64,000 bases of DNA, taken from IMG/VR virus record IMGVR_UViG_3300021170_000008, positions 42,135 through 106,134 of that record. One strand, written 5' to 3'. This stretch comes from a virus. The notes beneath the pieces were generated by a model that was not told the origin of the DNA, did not search any database, and was given only the letters and a program-made list of their open reading frames with translations. The translations under genes were made by a program, and so were the position numbers. Of the stretch, positions 1-7,747 are shown piece after piece; the first letter of the stretch is position 1; the number at the start of each line of letters is the position of its first letter.

Positions 1-510
1 CAAGAAGCCTCTAACGTCGTCTACGATCTTCCAGTTTTGATCGACCACCGCAGCGGTCGCAAGGCATCCGACATCGCCATGGCGGTAAAAGCGATCCACC
101 AAAAAACTCCTGTGTCGCTCGTGTGCATAGACTACATCCAGCTTGTGCGACCGGCGCATCGTAGCTCGTCTGGGAACGAACGTCTGACGGAAATAACGAC
201 CGACATCCAGCAGTTGGCGAAAGATACCGGCATCCCGTTCCTGATCGCGTCGCAGTTGAACCGCGAGTCGCAAAAACGCGGCTACCAATCGAAAAAAGAG
301 ATCGTCCCACAGCTTTCAGATTTTCGCGATTCTGGATCTATCGAACAGTGCGCTAACGTCGCGATGATCATCAACCGTCCACAGGTTGATCAGGTTCGCG
401 GTGACTCTAGCTCACGCGCCGACATTCACGTATTGAAGAATCGTGACGGCGCAATCGGCGTCGTGCCGCTGCGCTTTACGGGATGGAAGTTCAGCTTCGC
501 AAATTCGTAA
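1..510 (+). CDS. dnaB: DnaB-like replicative helicase, C-terminal part (5' end outside window)
   Basis: The reading frame is open from base 1, so the gene begins upstream of the window. The visible 169 residues are the end of a RecA-fold hexameric replicative helicase that unwinds DNA at the phage fork. A Walker-B-like stretch V-C-I-D-Y-I-Q-L is followed by the DnaB motif around I-P-F-L-I-A-S-Q-L-N-R-E. Next comes L-S-D-F-R-D-S-G-S-I-E-Q, close to the usual LSDLRESGAIEQ, and then the terminal strand-loop with a K-N-R-D-G box. It heads the + strand replication block. A RecA or KaiC relative is possible but less likely given the LSD-R-SG-IEQ box. Confidence 0.85.
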   Translation, partial: QEASNVVYDLPVLIDHRSGRKASDIAMAVKAIHQKTPVSLVCIDYIQLVRPAHRSSSGNERLTEITTDIQQLAKDTGIPFLIASQLNRESQKRGYQSKKEIVPQLSDFRDSGSIEQCANVAMIINRPQVDQVRGDSSSRADIHVLKNRDGAIGVVPLRFTGWKFSFANS

Positions 511-518
511 CGAAGTGC

Positions 519-548
519 TTGACACGATGTACGGAAACGCCGCATACT
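519..548 (+). promoter_or_regulatory. Sigma70-type promoter upstream of the 592 gene
   Basis: The -35 box TTGACA lies at 519-524 and the -10-like box CATACT at 543-548, with an 18-bp spacer. The spacer begins CGATGTACGG, nearly the same as the spacer start of the Y RNA promoter at 7574 (CGAAGTACGG). Confidence 0.6.
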
Positions 549-591
549 TAATCGTTCAGAAATCCAAACGCAGTACTTTTCGAGGTATCTA

Positions 592-1362
592 ATGGCCGAC
601 ATCGCGATCCGCGACAACTCAGACGCCGTATTTCTATCTACAATACTCAGCCCGGAAGAGAAAGAGATCATCCGCGAACTGCTCACAACTACGCGCCCGG
701 CAAACGAGGTCATCCCGGATGATATTTCATCTTCCGACCTGTGGATGATGCTGGCGGCAACGTGTAAGGGCGTCAAGGGCGTAGAAGACGCTAAGAGCCG
801 CCTGAAAATCTTCCTTGGAAGAATGTTGGTCCAGCTTCAAAAACACCCCGAACTGTATCAGGCCCACGGCTATCCCAACTACAATTCCTTTATGACCGAG
901 GGCGTCCAGGCGCTGTTCGGCGTCAGTCGCAACGAAGCGTTCGTCTGCAAGAAAATCATCGAAGAGCTTGGCGACCGTCTGACCATCGAAGAGATGTCCG
1001 ACATGGGGATCAGCAACTTGAATCTGGTGGCCAATGCGATCCGGCAGAAGGTCCCAGACGGCGTCGCTTCGGACGTTCGGGAACGCGAGATAACGTACTG
1101 GGTCGATCACGGCAAGACCGATAATTACGCGACCCTCAAAGAGCGTCTAGTGATCCGTGGCATTATCGATGAGGGCGAAATCGATATGCAGATGCTCAGT
1201 ATAAATCTCCAGAAAAGTGTCCGGGATCGCTGGATGCGGTTCCGGAAACAAGACTGGGTCAAGGCTCACGCAGGCGAGACGGATTCGATGATCTTAGACG
1301 CGCTCATGTCTGAAGCAATGTGCTGGGAAGCGACTGTCGAACGGGAGCGGGAGCAGGCGTGA
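592..1362 (+). CDS. Uncharacterised phage protein, 256 aa
   Basis: I do not recognise a family. The protein is soluble, acidic to neutral and rich in predicted helix. Its middle (about residues 95-150) resembles a helical DNA-binding segment (F-G-V-S-R-N-E-A-F-V-C-K-K-I-I), and the C-terminus is charged. It has its own promoter at 519 and its stop overlaps the GTG start of the RNA ligase (GTGA), so the two are translationally coupled. Position between a helicase and DNA/RNA-processing enzymes suggests a nucleic-acid role, but that is inference only. Confidence 0.6.
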   Translation: MADIAIRDNSDAVFLSTILSPEEKEIIRELLTTTRPANEVIPDDISSSDLWMMLAATCKGVKGVEDAKSRLKIFLGRMLVQLQKHPELYQAHGYPNYNSFMTEGVQALFGVSRNEAFVCKKIIEELGDRLTIEEMSDMGISNLNLVANAIRQKVPDGVASDVREREITYWVDHGKTDNYATLKERLVIRGIIDEGEIDMQMLSINLQKSVRDRWMRFRKQDWVKAHAGETDSMILDALMSEAMCWEATVEREREQA

Positions 1363-1931
1363 AGAAGATCCCGACAATGTTCGAGCGTGACTGGGCTGGC
1401 GATAAAAGCCGGGTCATAAACAAGATCCATCCAGGCTGTGAATGGGTCGCTAGCGGTGAAGGCGTTGCCACGCGCAAGATCGACGGCACTAGCTGTATGG
1501 TGCGTGACGGCAGGCTTTATAAGCGCAAAGAGCTACGGGCCGGTGAGCCGCAGCCTGCGGACTTTGAACTTTCCGACAAAGACGAAGAGATCGGAAAAAC
1601 GATAGGCTGGCTGCCGGTAGGCAACGGCCCGGAGGATAAGTGGCACCGTGAAGCATTCGCGGCAGTAGCATTGCCGGACGGTACGTACGAACTTGTCGGC
1701 CCTAAGATCCAGGGGAACCCGGAGGGGTTTACGTATCACTGCTTAGTGCCGCATGACGAGACCGGAGAGCTACCGGATGTCCCGCTAACCTTTGATGAAC
1801 TTAAGGAATTTCTGGACGGTCAGGATATCGAAGGTATCGTTTTCCATCACCCAGACGGCAGGATGGCTAAGATCAAGTTGAAGGATTTTGGCTTGAAACG
1901 CATGAGGCCGATGGATGCGCTCAGCGCGTAG
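1359..1931 (+). CDS. RNA ligase (nucleotidyltransferase superfamily, RLIG1/DUF5565-like)
   Basis: This is an ATP-dependent RNA ligase. Motif I is K-I-D-G (adenylated Lys, about residue 35), preceded by the characteristic G-E-G-V-A-T-R. Motif III is Y-E-L-V-G-P-K, followed by I-Q-G-N-P-E-G. Motif IV is I-E-G-I-V-F-H-H and motif V is A-K-I-K. At 190 aa the protein is the bare catalytic domain. I chose GTG at 1359 because it overlaps the previous stop as GTGA, has GGGAG 5 bases upstream, and gives an N-terminus V-K-K-I-P-T-M-F typical of such ligases. It probably seals nicked or cleaved RNA. The link to the Ro60/Y RNA locus 6 kb downstream is inference. Confidence 0.8.
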   Translation: MKKIPTMFERDWAGDKSRVINKIHPGCEWVASGEGVATRKIDGTSCMVRDGRLYKRKELRAGEPQPADFELSDKDEEIGKTIGWLPVGNGPEDKWHREAFAAVALPDGTYELVGPKIQGNPEGFTYHCLVPHDETGELPDVPLTFDELKEFLDGQDIEGIVFHHPDGRMAKIKLKDFGLKRMRPMDALSA

Positions 1932-2229
1932 CAAGGGCCTCAAAGATCCGGCTTATTTAGCTTTTGTCCATGAATTTACCTGTGTTGCCTGCGCCGGAGT
2001 GGTCGTAAAAAGAGTATCAGGTAGGCCAGTCCAGGCTCATCATGCGGGAGCGCGGGGATTGGGGCAGAAATGCTCAGACAGGGAAACAATCCCGCTCTGT
2101 TCACTGCACCATTTGGTAGGAAAGGACGCTATCCATGTCCTTGGTAGGAGATTCTGGGATTACCACGGACTAGACAAAGATCGAATAATCGAGACGCTAA
2201 ACAAGCTGTATGATTCGCGGGAGAAGTAG
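1915..2229 (+). CDS. Small HNH-type nuclease of the DUF968/Ref kind
   Basis: 104 residues. A C-x-x-C pair (T-C-V-A-C) is followed by A-H-H-A-G-A-R-G-L-G-Q-K-C-S-D, then I-P-L-C-S-L-H-H. The order C-C-HH-C-HH and the phrase G-x-G-x-K-x-x-D fit DUF968-like recombination-associated nucleases found next to RusA in many phages. The start overlaps the ligase gene by 17 bp and the stop touches the rusA start. It probably acts in recombination or DNA end processing. Family assignment is by motif only. Confidence 0.65.
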   Translation: MRSARSKGLKDPAYLAFVHEFTCVACAGVVVKRVSGRPVQAHHAGARGLGQKCSDRETIPLCSLHHLVGKDAIHVLGRRFWDYHGLDKDRIIETLNKLYDSREK

Positions 2230-2711
2230 TGATCACATTTACCGTCTACGGAACGCCTGCACCAAAGGGCAGCAAGAGATTTGTCGGGCTAAGTAAGCTC
2301 GGACGCGGAATCCTCGTAGAGTCAAGCAAGAAAGAAAAGCCATGGGCTGAGGCAGTTAAGTACGCCGCGCTACAAGCCAAGGAGGATGCCGGTGGCGGTC
2401 TTGATGGGCCGATCTCAGTCGTCATGTTTTTCACTCTCAAAAAACCGGCTTCCGCACCGAAACGTAAGATTACTTACCCAGACAAAAAGCCGGACTTGGA
2501 CAAGATTATCCGGAGCACGGCAGACGCCATGGTTGCATCTGGGATAATTCATGACGACTCAAGGATAGTTCAGATAGTAGCGGCTAAATTCTATCCTGGA
2601 GAAGCCTCACAGGCATTAACATCACCTGGGGTCAGGATTACCATCAGCGATTACCGCTTGACAAATACTCAGGCCGTGAGTGATTCTGGTACTGAAGGAG
2701 AACTTCAGTAA
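2229..2711 (+). CDS. rusA: RusA-family Holliday junction resolvase
   Basis: Cuts four-way DNA junctions made during phage recombination and replication. The N-terminus F-T-V-Y-G-T-P-A-P-K-G-S-K-R is the RusA start motif. The catalytic cluster P-D-L-D-K-I-I-R is followed by D-A-M-V-A-S-G-I-I-H-D-D-S-R-I-V, which holds the conserved metal-binding aspartates. Length (160 aa) is slightly above the usual 120-130 because of a 25-residue tail. GTG start at 2229 overlaps the preceding TAG (TAGTG). Confidence 0.9.
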   Translation: MITFTVYGTPAPKGSKRFVGLSKLGRGILVESSKKEKPWAEAVKYAALQAKEDAGGGLDGPISVVMFFTLKKPASAPKRKITYPDKKPDLDKIIRSTADAMVASGIIHDDSRIVQIVAAKFYPGEASQALTSPGVRITISDYRLTNTQAVSDSGTEGELQ

Positions 2712-2983
2712 TGAATATCGAGCAGATGGTTTTACAGTTGACCGCACAAAAGAATCGCCTGGATGTGGCGATCTCCGCGCTCCAGGCTTGCAATGGCACC
2801 CGGCGTGGACGACCACGAAAGATTTCTCTTCCTGAATTCGACTATCACCGTGGCCAGGAATTCGAAAGGCCGCGTAAGAAGAAGCGTCACATGAGCCCCG
2901 AAGGCCGTCTGGCGATCCAGAAAGCTATCCAGAAGATGTGGAAGCGCCGGAGAGCGGAAGCCAAGGCCAAGAAAACTAAGTAG
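2711..2983 (+). CDS. Small basic protein with AT-hook-like motif
   Basis: 90 residues. A short helical N-terminus is followed by R-R-G-R-P-R-K, which looks like an AT-hook, then a basic Lys/Arg-rich tail with M-S-P-E-G-R-L-A-I-Q-K-A. No catalytic motif is visible. The start overlaps the rusA stop (TAATG). Minor-groove DNA binding is plausible but not shown. Confidence 0.6.
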   Translation: MNIEQMVLQLTAQKNRLDVAISALQACNGTRRGRPRKISLPEFDYHRGQEFERPRKKKRHMSPEGRLAIQKAIQKMWKRRRAEAKAKKTK

Positions 2984-2999
2984 GTAACAAGGAGAAAAT

Positions 3000-3407
3000 A
3001 TGCCTGGATGGTTTGGTGTTGGGTTGGATGGAACACTAGCTAAAAACGAGGGGGCCGATCTTGCGAAGACTATTGGCGAGCCAGTTCCTCTCATGGTTAA
3101 GCGAGTCCAAAAATGGATCTCTGGCGGTATCGAAGTCCGGATCTTCACGGATCGGGTGGCGGAAACAGGCCACGAGGGATTCTACTCATATCATTCAAAA
3201 CTAACCCCACAGGGGCAACGTAAGATCATCGAAGATTGGTGCCTTGATCACATCGGCACCGTGCTACCGGTAACCTGCGTGAAGGATTGGGGTATGGTAG
3301 TACCTTACGATCATCGCGCCGTAAGTGTTGAAAGGAATACCGGAAGACTGGCTTCAGTCCATGGGGACAGTGATGATGTCGATGTCGATACTGTTGAAGC
3401 CGCTTAA
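3000..3407 (+). CDS. HAD-like protein with altered catalytic residues
   Basis: The frame matches small phage HAD phosphatase-like proteins along its whole length. It has W-F-G-V-G-L-D-G-T-L-A, then G-I-E-V-R-I-F-T-D-R, then T-C-V-K-D-W-G-M and Y-D-H-R-A-V. In active relatives the first motif reads V-D-L-D-G-T and the last W-D-D-R-A-V. Here the nucleophilic Asp is Gly and one of the paired acidic residues is His. Phosphatase activity is therefore doubtful and a binding or regulatory role is likelier. A good ribosome site (AAGGAGA) precedes ATG 3000. Confidence 0.75.
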   Translation: MPGWFGVGLDGTLAKNEGADLAKTIGEPVPLMVKRVQKWISGGIEVRIFTDRVAETGHEGFYSYHSKLTPQGQRKIIEDWCLDHIGTVLPVTCVKDWGMVVPYDHRAVSVERNTGRLASVHGDSDDVDVDTVEAA

Positions 3408-4783
3408 TGACGCCGGTAATGATCCCAGACTTTCCACTTTCCGACCAAGACCTGCTTGAAGCCGGGATGTTTGCGGCAAAGGAAGCAAAGTTCGATCTGG
3501 CCGAGCGCTTATTCCTGGGCTCGGTCAGTCTGAACGGGAGAAACTATCACTCTCTCGGGAATCTGGGATCGCTGCTGAGCCGTTCAGGCCGTCTGGATGA
3601 AGCCCAGGAGTACCTGACCAGAGCTATCGCGACACGTCCTAGCCACGCTGTCGCCTGGGCTATGCTAGCGACGGTCTACAATCATAAAAATCAGTTCCTT
3701 GACGCCCGGCTGTGCGATCAACGAGCTATCGAGCTTGATCCGTCTCACGCTGAGTTTCACAAGCATCTAGCCGGGCAGTGGGAGATCGCCGGTAACTGGG
3801 ACAAAGCCGAAGAGTGCTACAAAAAAGCCGTCGAACTGGCCCCTGCTGACGCCTATATCCGTACCGGCTGGGGCATGGTCAAGATGCTCCGGGGGGATTT
3901 CGCTTACGGGTTACCACTCTATGAGTGCCGCAGGCAGCTTTCTGAAGCGTATAACGTCGGAATCAAGGGAGTGACGCAGCATCCCATTGAGATCTTCGCC
4001 CGGTGGGCCACACACAACGAAGAGTGTGAGCAGATTGTAATTGAATGCGAACAGGGCGTGGGGGATCTGTTCCAGATGTCCCGCTACGCGCCGATGCTTC
4101 AGAAGCTGTTCCCTAACGCCAATATCGTACTGCATTGTTTCCCGGCGCTCGTAGATCTCATGAAGCGTTTCTACGGGTTCCACGACATCGTATCGCAGGA
4201 CGAAGAGATTGAACATGCTAGCAACTCGTTCTCGGTAGCCGTGATGTCGCTGCCCTATCTGGCGACACTGTTTGGTCAGGATATATATCAGCCACCGACG
4301 CAGGTGAATCTGGAGGGATTGCCGCCGGTGTTGCGGAATGTGCCTGGGAGAGATTTCAAGATTGGCGTCTGCTGGAAGGGCAATCCAGGGCATGGACTAG
4401 ATCGCTTTCGGTCTGTCCCATTCGAAGCATTCAGGCAGGCGCTTCCGTATGTGCAGAGCTATACGATAGTGAACTTACAGTACAAGGACACCGAAGCTCC
4501 GGATAACTGGGTGAGTGGCACTTTTACGTGGGAGCAGACTCTGGCCACAGTCTCTAAGATTGATCTTGTTTTGACTGTTGATACAGCCGTGGCACATCTT
4601 GCCGGAACCATCGGGAAACCTGTCTGGCTGCTCACCGCTGCGTTAAATGATTTTCGGTGGCAATTAGAAAAGGAGACCACCCCATGGTACAACTCTATGA
4701 TACTTATAAGGCAGGAGAAATTATTGTCATGGGAGCCGGTAATGGCCAGGGTAAGGCAAATGCTGCAAAAATCCGTCCAATGA
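3407..4783 (+). CDS. TPR repeat protein fused to a GT9/GT41-like glycosyltransferase
   Basis: Residues about 20-170 are tetratricopeptide repeats (A-x-x-x-x-x-G-N-W-D-K-A-E-E-C-Y-K-K-A pattern). Residues about 310-450 form the sugar-nucleotide-binding half of a glycosyltransferase of the ADP-heptose/TPR type. The hallmarks are I-G-V-C-W-K-G-N-P, D-L-V-L-T-V-D-T-A-V-A-H-L-A-G and G-K-P-V-W-L-L. It probably adds a sugar to DNA, protein or a surface glycan. It starts on the previous stop (TAATG) and heads the sugar cassette. The substrate cannot be read from sequence. Confidence 0.8.
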   Translation: MTPVMIPDFPLSDQDLLEAGMFAAKEAKFDLAERLFLGSVSLNGRNYHSLGNLGSLLSRSGRLDEAQEYLTRAIATRPSHAVAWAMLATVYNHKNQFLDARLCDQRAIELDPSHAEFHKHLAGQWEIAGNWDKAEECYKKAVELAPADAYIRTGWGMVKMLRGDFAYGLPLYECRRQLSEAYNVGIKGVTQHPIEIFARWATHNEECEQIVIECEQGVGDLFQMSRYAPMLQKLFPNANIVLHCFPALVDLMKRFYGFHDIVSQDEEIEHASNSFSVAVMSLPYLATLFGQDIYQPPTQVNLEGLPPVLRNVPGRDFKIGVCWKGNPGHGLDRFRSVPFEAFRQALPYVQSYTIVNLQYKDTEAPDNWVSGTFTWEQTLATVSKIDLVLTVDTAVAHLAGTIGKPVWLLTAALNDFRWQLEKETTPWYNSMILIRQEKLLSWEPVMARVRQMLQKSVQ

Positions 4784-5256
4784 AGTTAAACGCCAAGTCC
4801 ACGGCTCTTTTTTGGACTCACGTAAACGTAAGAGAAGAAGATAAATGCTGGGAGTGGATGGCGTACCGGAATCCAGACGGATACGGGATTATGGGCGTTG
4901 GTCGTGGAACCGCATCAGCGCATAGATACAGCTACTTGCTAGCGTTCGGGGACTTCGATCTGTCTCTTCGTGTTCGACACACCTGCGACAATCCTCCGTG
5001 CGTTAATCCTAAACACCTATTACTTGGTACGCAGGGTGACAATGTGATTGATTGTATTACTAGGGGGCGTAGGGGTGATATGTCACGTCCAGGTTCGCGG
5101 AATGCTATGGCGAAGCTCACCGAAGAATTAGTACTGAGGTTACGGTCTGAATGGATTCCAAGGATTGTTACTGCGAGAGACCTTAGCGCAAAATTTAATG
5201 TGCCGCATAGCACGGTATCGAAGGTATTATTGCGAAAAACCTGGAAGCATGTCTGA
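4780..5256 (+). CDS. HNH homing endonuclease
   Basis: Free-standing homing nuclease. It shows F-W-T-H-V-N, D-K-C-W-E-W, A-H-R-Y-S-Y, then H-T-C-D-N-P-P-C-V-N-P-K-H-L-L-L-G-T, the HNH core of this family. A C-terminal helix-turn-helix follows (L-S-A-K-F-N-V-P-H-S-T-V-S-K-V-L). ATG 4780 overlaps the upstream stop as ATGA and gives the usual family length. An alternative ATG at 4684 has a better ribosome site (AGGAGA at 4670) but would overlap the glycosyltransferase by 100 bp. It is inserted between two glycosyltransferase genes. Confidence 0.85.
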   Translation: MKLNAKSTALFWTHVNVREEDKCWEWMAYRNPDGYGIMGVGRGTASAHRYSYLLAFGDFDLSLRVRHTCDNPPCVNPKHLLLGTQGDNVIDCITRGRRGDMSRPGSRNAMAKLTEELVLRLRSEWIPRIVTARDLSAKFNVPHSTVSKVLLRKTWKHV

Positions 5257-5355
5257 TTGCTCCAGCTTCGTGATCTCCGTCGTCACGGGTTCTGGTAGAT
5301 ATTTATTACCTACCGGGGGAGGCCGGTGGCGGCGGGGATCAGGAGGCTGTATAGC

Positions 5356-5493
5356 GTGATACGCGATATCCCAGACTTCCCGAAGTATGGAGTTGATGAT
5401 CTTGGAAAGTATCCGGAGCTTGGTAGAAAGTATGGCGTTAGTAGTAAAATGGCTGGCTATATTATTCGCCGTCAGTCTTGGACACATATATGA
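5356..5493 (+). CDS. 45-residue mini-gene: NUMOD4-like start fused to HNH-type DNA-binding tail
   Basis: GTG at 5356 has an ideal AGGAGG at 5341-5346, nine bases upstream. The product begins I-R-D-I-P-D-F-P-K-Y-G-V-D-D-L-G, like the NUMOD4 module at the front of homing nucleases. It then jumps to L-G-R-K-Y-G-V-S-S-K-M-A-G-Y-I-I-R and ends R-R-Q-S-W-T-H-I, like their C-terminal helix-turn-helix. The nuclease core is missing, so this looks like an in-frame deletion derivative of an HNH gene. Its stop overlaps the start of the next glycosyltransferase (ATGA), which may keep it as a coupling cistron. Confidence 0.7.
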   Translation: MIRDIPDFPKYGVDDLGKYPELGRKYGVSSKMAGYIIRRQSWTHI

Positions 5494-6524
5494 TCCGAGC
5501 TTGCTTGCCGGTAGGGGATACATGGGGTTGGGGGGTTTGTGGGCGCAATCTACTCCAAGAACTTACCAAGCTAACCGATATAGGGCAAATCACAGATCCA
5601 GGATTGCCCCTATTGATGGCAGTGCAGGGAGCTAATTTCCAACCACTAAAGTACGTCCCATCCGGACCTAGGAATGTTGGATTTGCCTTCATTGAACAAC
5701 CATCGGAGGCTGTAAAATACATTGAGACATATAAGACCTACTACACCGATCTTATCTGCGGGTCACAGTGGATGGCCGAGATGATGCGGGAGATTGGTGT
5801 AGAGCGTACCCGCGTAGTACTACAAGGGTTAGACTCGGAAATCTTTAAGCCATCACCAGAACCAAGAGATCTAAATTCCCCATTTACAGTCTTTGTTGGA
5901 TCAAAAGCCGAACTCCGTAAAGGGACAGATATCGCTATCGCGGCCCTGGCGATCTTCCTGAGCAAGCACGCAGACGCGCAGGCGATCCTGGCTGTGGGTA
6001 ACCAGTGGCCCATAACGATGCACACGCTAGCGAATAGTAAGTGGATCAACTACCAACCAATCAGCGATGACTGGCGCATCCAGATCCGTGCTGTGCTTAC
6101 TGGCAACAATATATCCTTGTCTCAGGTTGAGCTTCCTGAGCTTAGCACCAATCTGATGATGCCAGATCTCTACCGGCGCTGCGACGTGGGATTATTTTTA
6201 AGTCGGGCCGAAGCCGGTACAAATATGGTCCTTAACGAAGCCGTGGCCTGCGGCGTCATGCCCATTGCGTCATTCGCCACGGGACACACAGATGTCCTAC
6301 GTGGTTTGGCTGGGGCTCAGAGTCTTTGTAACGGCAAGACTGATGGACCTGACGGCTGGTGGGAGCCGAACGACCTGGATGATATTTTGAAATACCTAGA
6401 AATGGCTTATCAGGACCGACAGCTTACCCGCAACAACGGGTTAGCGGCAGCTAAGTCTATTAAGAACGTCGTCAGGGACTGGCCCACTATGGCGAAGCGG
6501 ATACTGGAGGTTTTGACTAAGTGA
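5490..6524 (+). CDS. GT4-family glycosyltransferase
   Basis: GT-B fold glycosyltransferase of group 1. An N-terminal G-D-T-W-G-W-G-V half is followed by F-V-G-S-K-A-E-L-R-K-G-T-D, where the donor domain starts. Further on are L-F-L-S-R-A-E-A-G-T-N-M-V-L-N-E-A-V-A-C-G, the E-x7-E-like donor motif, and then I-A-S-F-A-T-G-H. ATG 5490 was chosen because it overlaps the mini-gene stop. Together with the TPR-glycosyltransferase and the methyltransferase it makes a sugar-modification cassette; acceptor unknown. Confidence 0.8.
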   Translation: MIRACLPVGDTWGWGVCGRNLLQELTKLTDIGQITDPGLPLLMAVQGANFQPLKYVPSGPRNVGFAFIEQPSEAVKYIETYKTYYTDLICGSQWMAEMMREIGVERTRVVLQGLDSEIFKPSPEPRDLNSPFTVFVGSKAELRKGTDIAIAALAIFLSKHADAQAILAVGNQWPITMHTLANSKWINYQPISDDWRIQIRAVLTGNNISLSQVELPELSTNLMMPDLYRRCDVGLFLSRAEAGTNMVLNEAVACGVMPIASFATGHTDVLRGLAGAQSLCNGKTDGPDGWWEPNDLDDILKYLEMAYQDRQLTRNNGLAAAKSIKNVVRDWPTMAKRILEVLTK

Positions 6525-6898
6525 GAGAAAATATCGCCGCTAAGCTCATTGCGGCTGTTGTGATATGCGTAGTTAGTGTTGGAACGACGGTAGTGGTTCT
6601 TCGTAGTCAGCCTAAGCCACCCGTGGCCCCACCCGACAAAGTCTCCCGGCTCAAGCTCGACATCGAGCGTGACCGCAGGTTGTGGTGGGCGACGCAGGCA
6701 CAGTACGAGACCACGATTACAGATCAGCAGCGGCAGTTGCTCGGGACAATTCAGCAGCAGACTCAGAAAGTCCAGATGAAGATCAAGGAGCTTGACGGCT
6801 ACCTGGGGTGCGAGTCACGCAAGCAGATCCTAGATGAAGATCTTCTGGAGTGTAAGGTGCCGGTTGGCCCAGGCTTACTATCAGGAAAAGACAAGTGA
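6521..6898 (+). CDS. Small single-pass membrane protein with coiled coil
   Basis: 125 residues. A hydrophobic segment at about 9-27 (L-I-A-A-V-V-I-C-V-V-S-V) is followed by a proline-rich linker and a Gln-rich coiled coil (Q-Q-R-Q-L-L-G-T-I-Q-Q-Q-T-Q-K-V). GTG start overlaps the previous stop (GTGA) and its own stop overlaps the next start. A spanin-like role is possible from topology, but its place in the sugar cassette does not support lysis. Function unknown. Confidence 0.65.
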   Translation: MRENIAAKLIAAVVICVVSVGTTVVVLRSQPKPPVAPPDKVSRLKLDIERDRRLWWATQAQYETTITDQQRQLLGTIQQQTQKVQMKIKELDGYLGCESRKQILDEDLLECKVPVGPGLLSGKDK

Positions 6899-7524
6899 AG
6901 CTAACGCCGACCATCTCTTTATTGATCAAACAGACGATAGACACCTGCGCGAAGTCAATCTACCAGGAACAAGAAGGCGGAATCCATAGTGAGTTAGTAC
7001 CGGCTGTCTGGAATTGGATTAAAGAGCGCGTTTCGATCCAGGTTGGTCAGCGAGTGCTAGATATAGGACCCGGCAACGGACTTGCTATAAATCTATTCCT
7101 TAAGGACGGCCTTGAGCCAATAGCTCTCTGCGGGAGCGAAGCTGAATGCGCCGCGATCAACACTTCAGGTACCGGCGCTGTCGCTCTCTGGGCCGACATG
7201 CACGAGATCTCGATGTTCAGTAACTTCTTTTCGGGCATCTTTGCTCGACACGCCCTGGAACATAGTTTCGCACCGTTAACTATGCTACTCGGGATGAAGT
7301 TCGCACTTAAGCCCGCTGGCTGGATTTACGTAGAGGTCCCTGCGCCGGGCACGGCCTGTAAGCATGACTCTGACAATCCGAACCATTTCAGCGTCCTAAG
7401 CAGGCCGATGTGGCGCAAGCTGATCGCCGACGCAGGCTTCAAGATCATCGACGAAGCGTCTATCACCTTCACCGTCCAGGCTGGCGACGACGAGTATTAT
7501 AGTTTTCTCGCAGTTCACGCTTGA
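6895..7524 (+). CDS. Class I SAM-dependent methyltransferase
   Basis: Motif I is R-V-L-D-I-G-P-G-N-G, followed further on by A-R-H-A-L-E-H (motif IV region) and F-A-L-K-P-A-G-W-I-Y-V-E-V-P (strand 5). This is the Methyltransf_11/23 pattern seen in enzymes that methylate sugars or small molecules. It is last in the coupled cassette from 3407, with GTG start in GTGA, so methylation of the glycan built by the two glycosyltransferases is the likeliest role. Confidence 0.75.
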   Translation: MKLTPTISLLIKQTIDTCAKSIYQEQEGGIHSELVPAVWNWIKERVSIQVGQRVLDIGPGNGLAINLFLKDGLEPIALCGSEAECAAINTSGTGAVALWADMHEISMFSNFFSGIFARHALEHSFAPLTMLLGMKFALKPAGWIYVEVPAPGTACKHDSDNPNHFSVLSRPMWRKLIADAGFKIIDEASITFTVQAGDDEYYSFLAVHA

Positions 7525-7573
7525 CAGCCCTTTCAAGCTCCGCCCCGAAGGCGACTATTTACTAAAATAGCGC

Positions 7574-7602
7574 TTGACACGAAGTACGGCAAGATGTATG
7601 CT
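7574..7602 (+). promoter_or_regulatory. Strong promoter for the Y RNA-Ro60 operon
   Basis: TTGACA at 7574-7579, 17-bp spacer, TATGCT at 7597-7602. The expected start at about 7609 is the first base of the closing helix of Y RNA 1. The spacer holds a GAAGTAC half-site like the dispersed operator. Confidence 0.85.
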
Positions 7603-7608
7603 GGTTAA

Positions 7609-7738
7609 GTTCGGGTCGGCAGGTTAGCCTTATCTGGTTACCTTGGTTCGACTCCAAGACCCACGCAAGTGGGTTCTAGTAGCTCTGTTAAGGGGTTGCT
7701 AGTCGATGGCTGGCCACCCACTTATCCGGACACCTTTT
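7609..7738 (+). ncRNA. Y RNA 1 with permuted tRNA-like module
   Basis: Helix 1 is GTTCGG (7609-7614) with CCGGAC (7726-7731). The 5' internal loop is GTCGGCA. Helix 2 is GGTTAGCC (7622-7629) with GGCTGGCC (7708-7715), followed by TTATC and, on the 3' side, ACCCACTTAT. This is the Ro60-binding pattern of Y RNAs (5' G-Y-C-G-R, stem, UUAUC, stem, CACUU). The loop holds a T-arm (CTTGG TTCGACT CCAAG), then ACCCAC-GCAA-GTGGGT as an acceptor-like stem closed by a GNRA loop. A D-arm-like hairpin follows. T-arm before D-arm is the order of bacterial YrlA. It ends in TTTT at 7735-7738. Confidence 0.9.
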
Positions 7739-7747
7739 AAGTTCTCA

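Noticed and set aside
5290-5320. Further dispersed operator (GATATTTATTACC)
   Set aside because: Only partly matches the AAGTATT half-site and has a better explanation as a weak hairpin in the gap.
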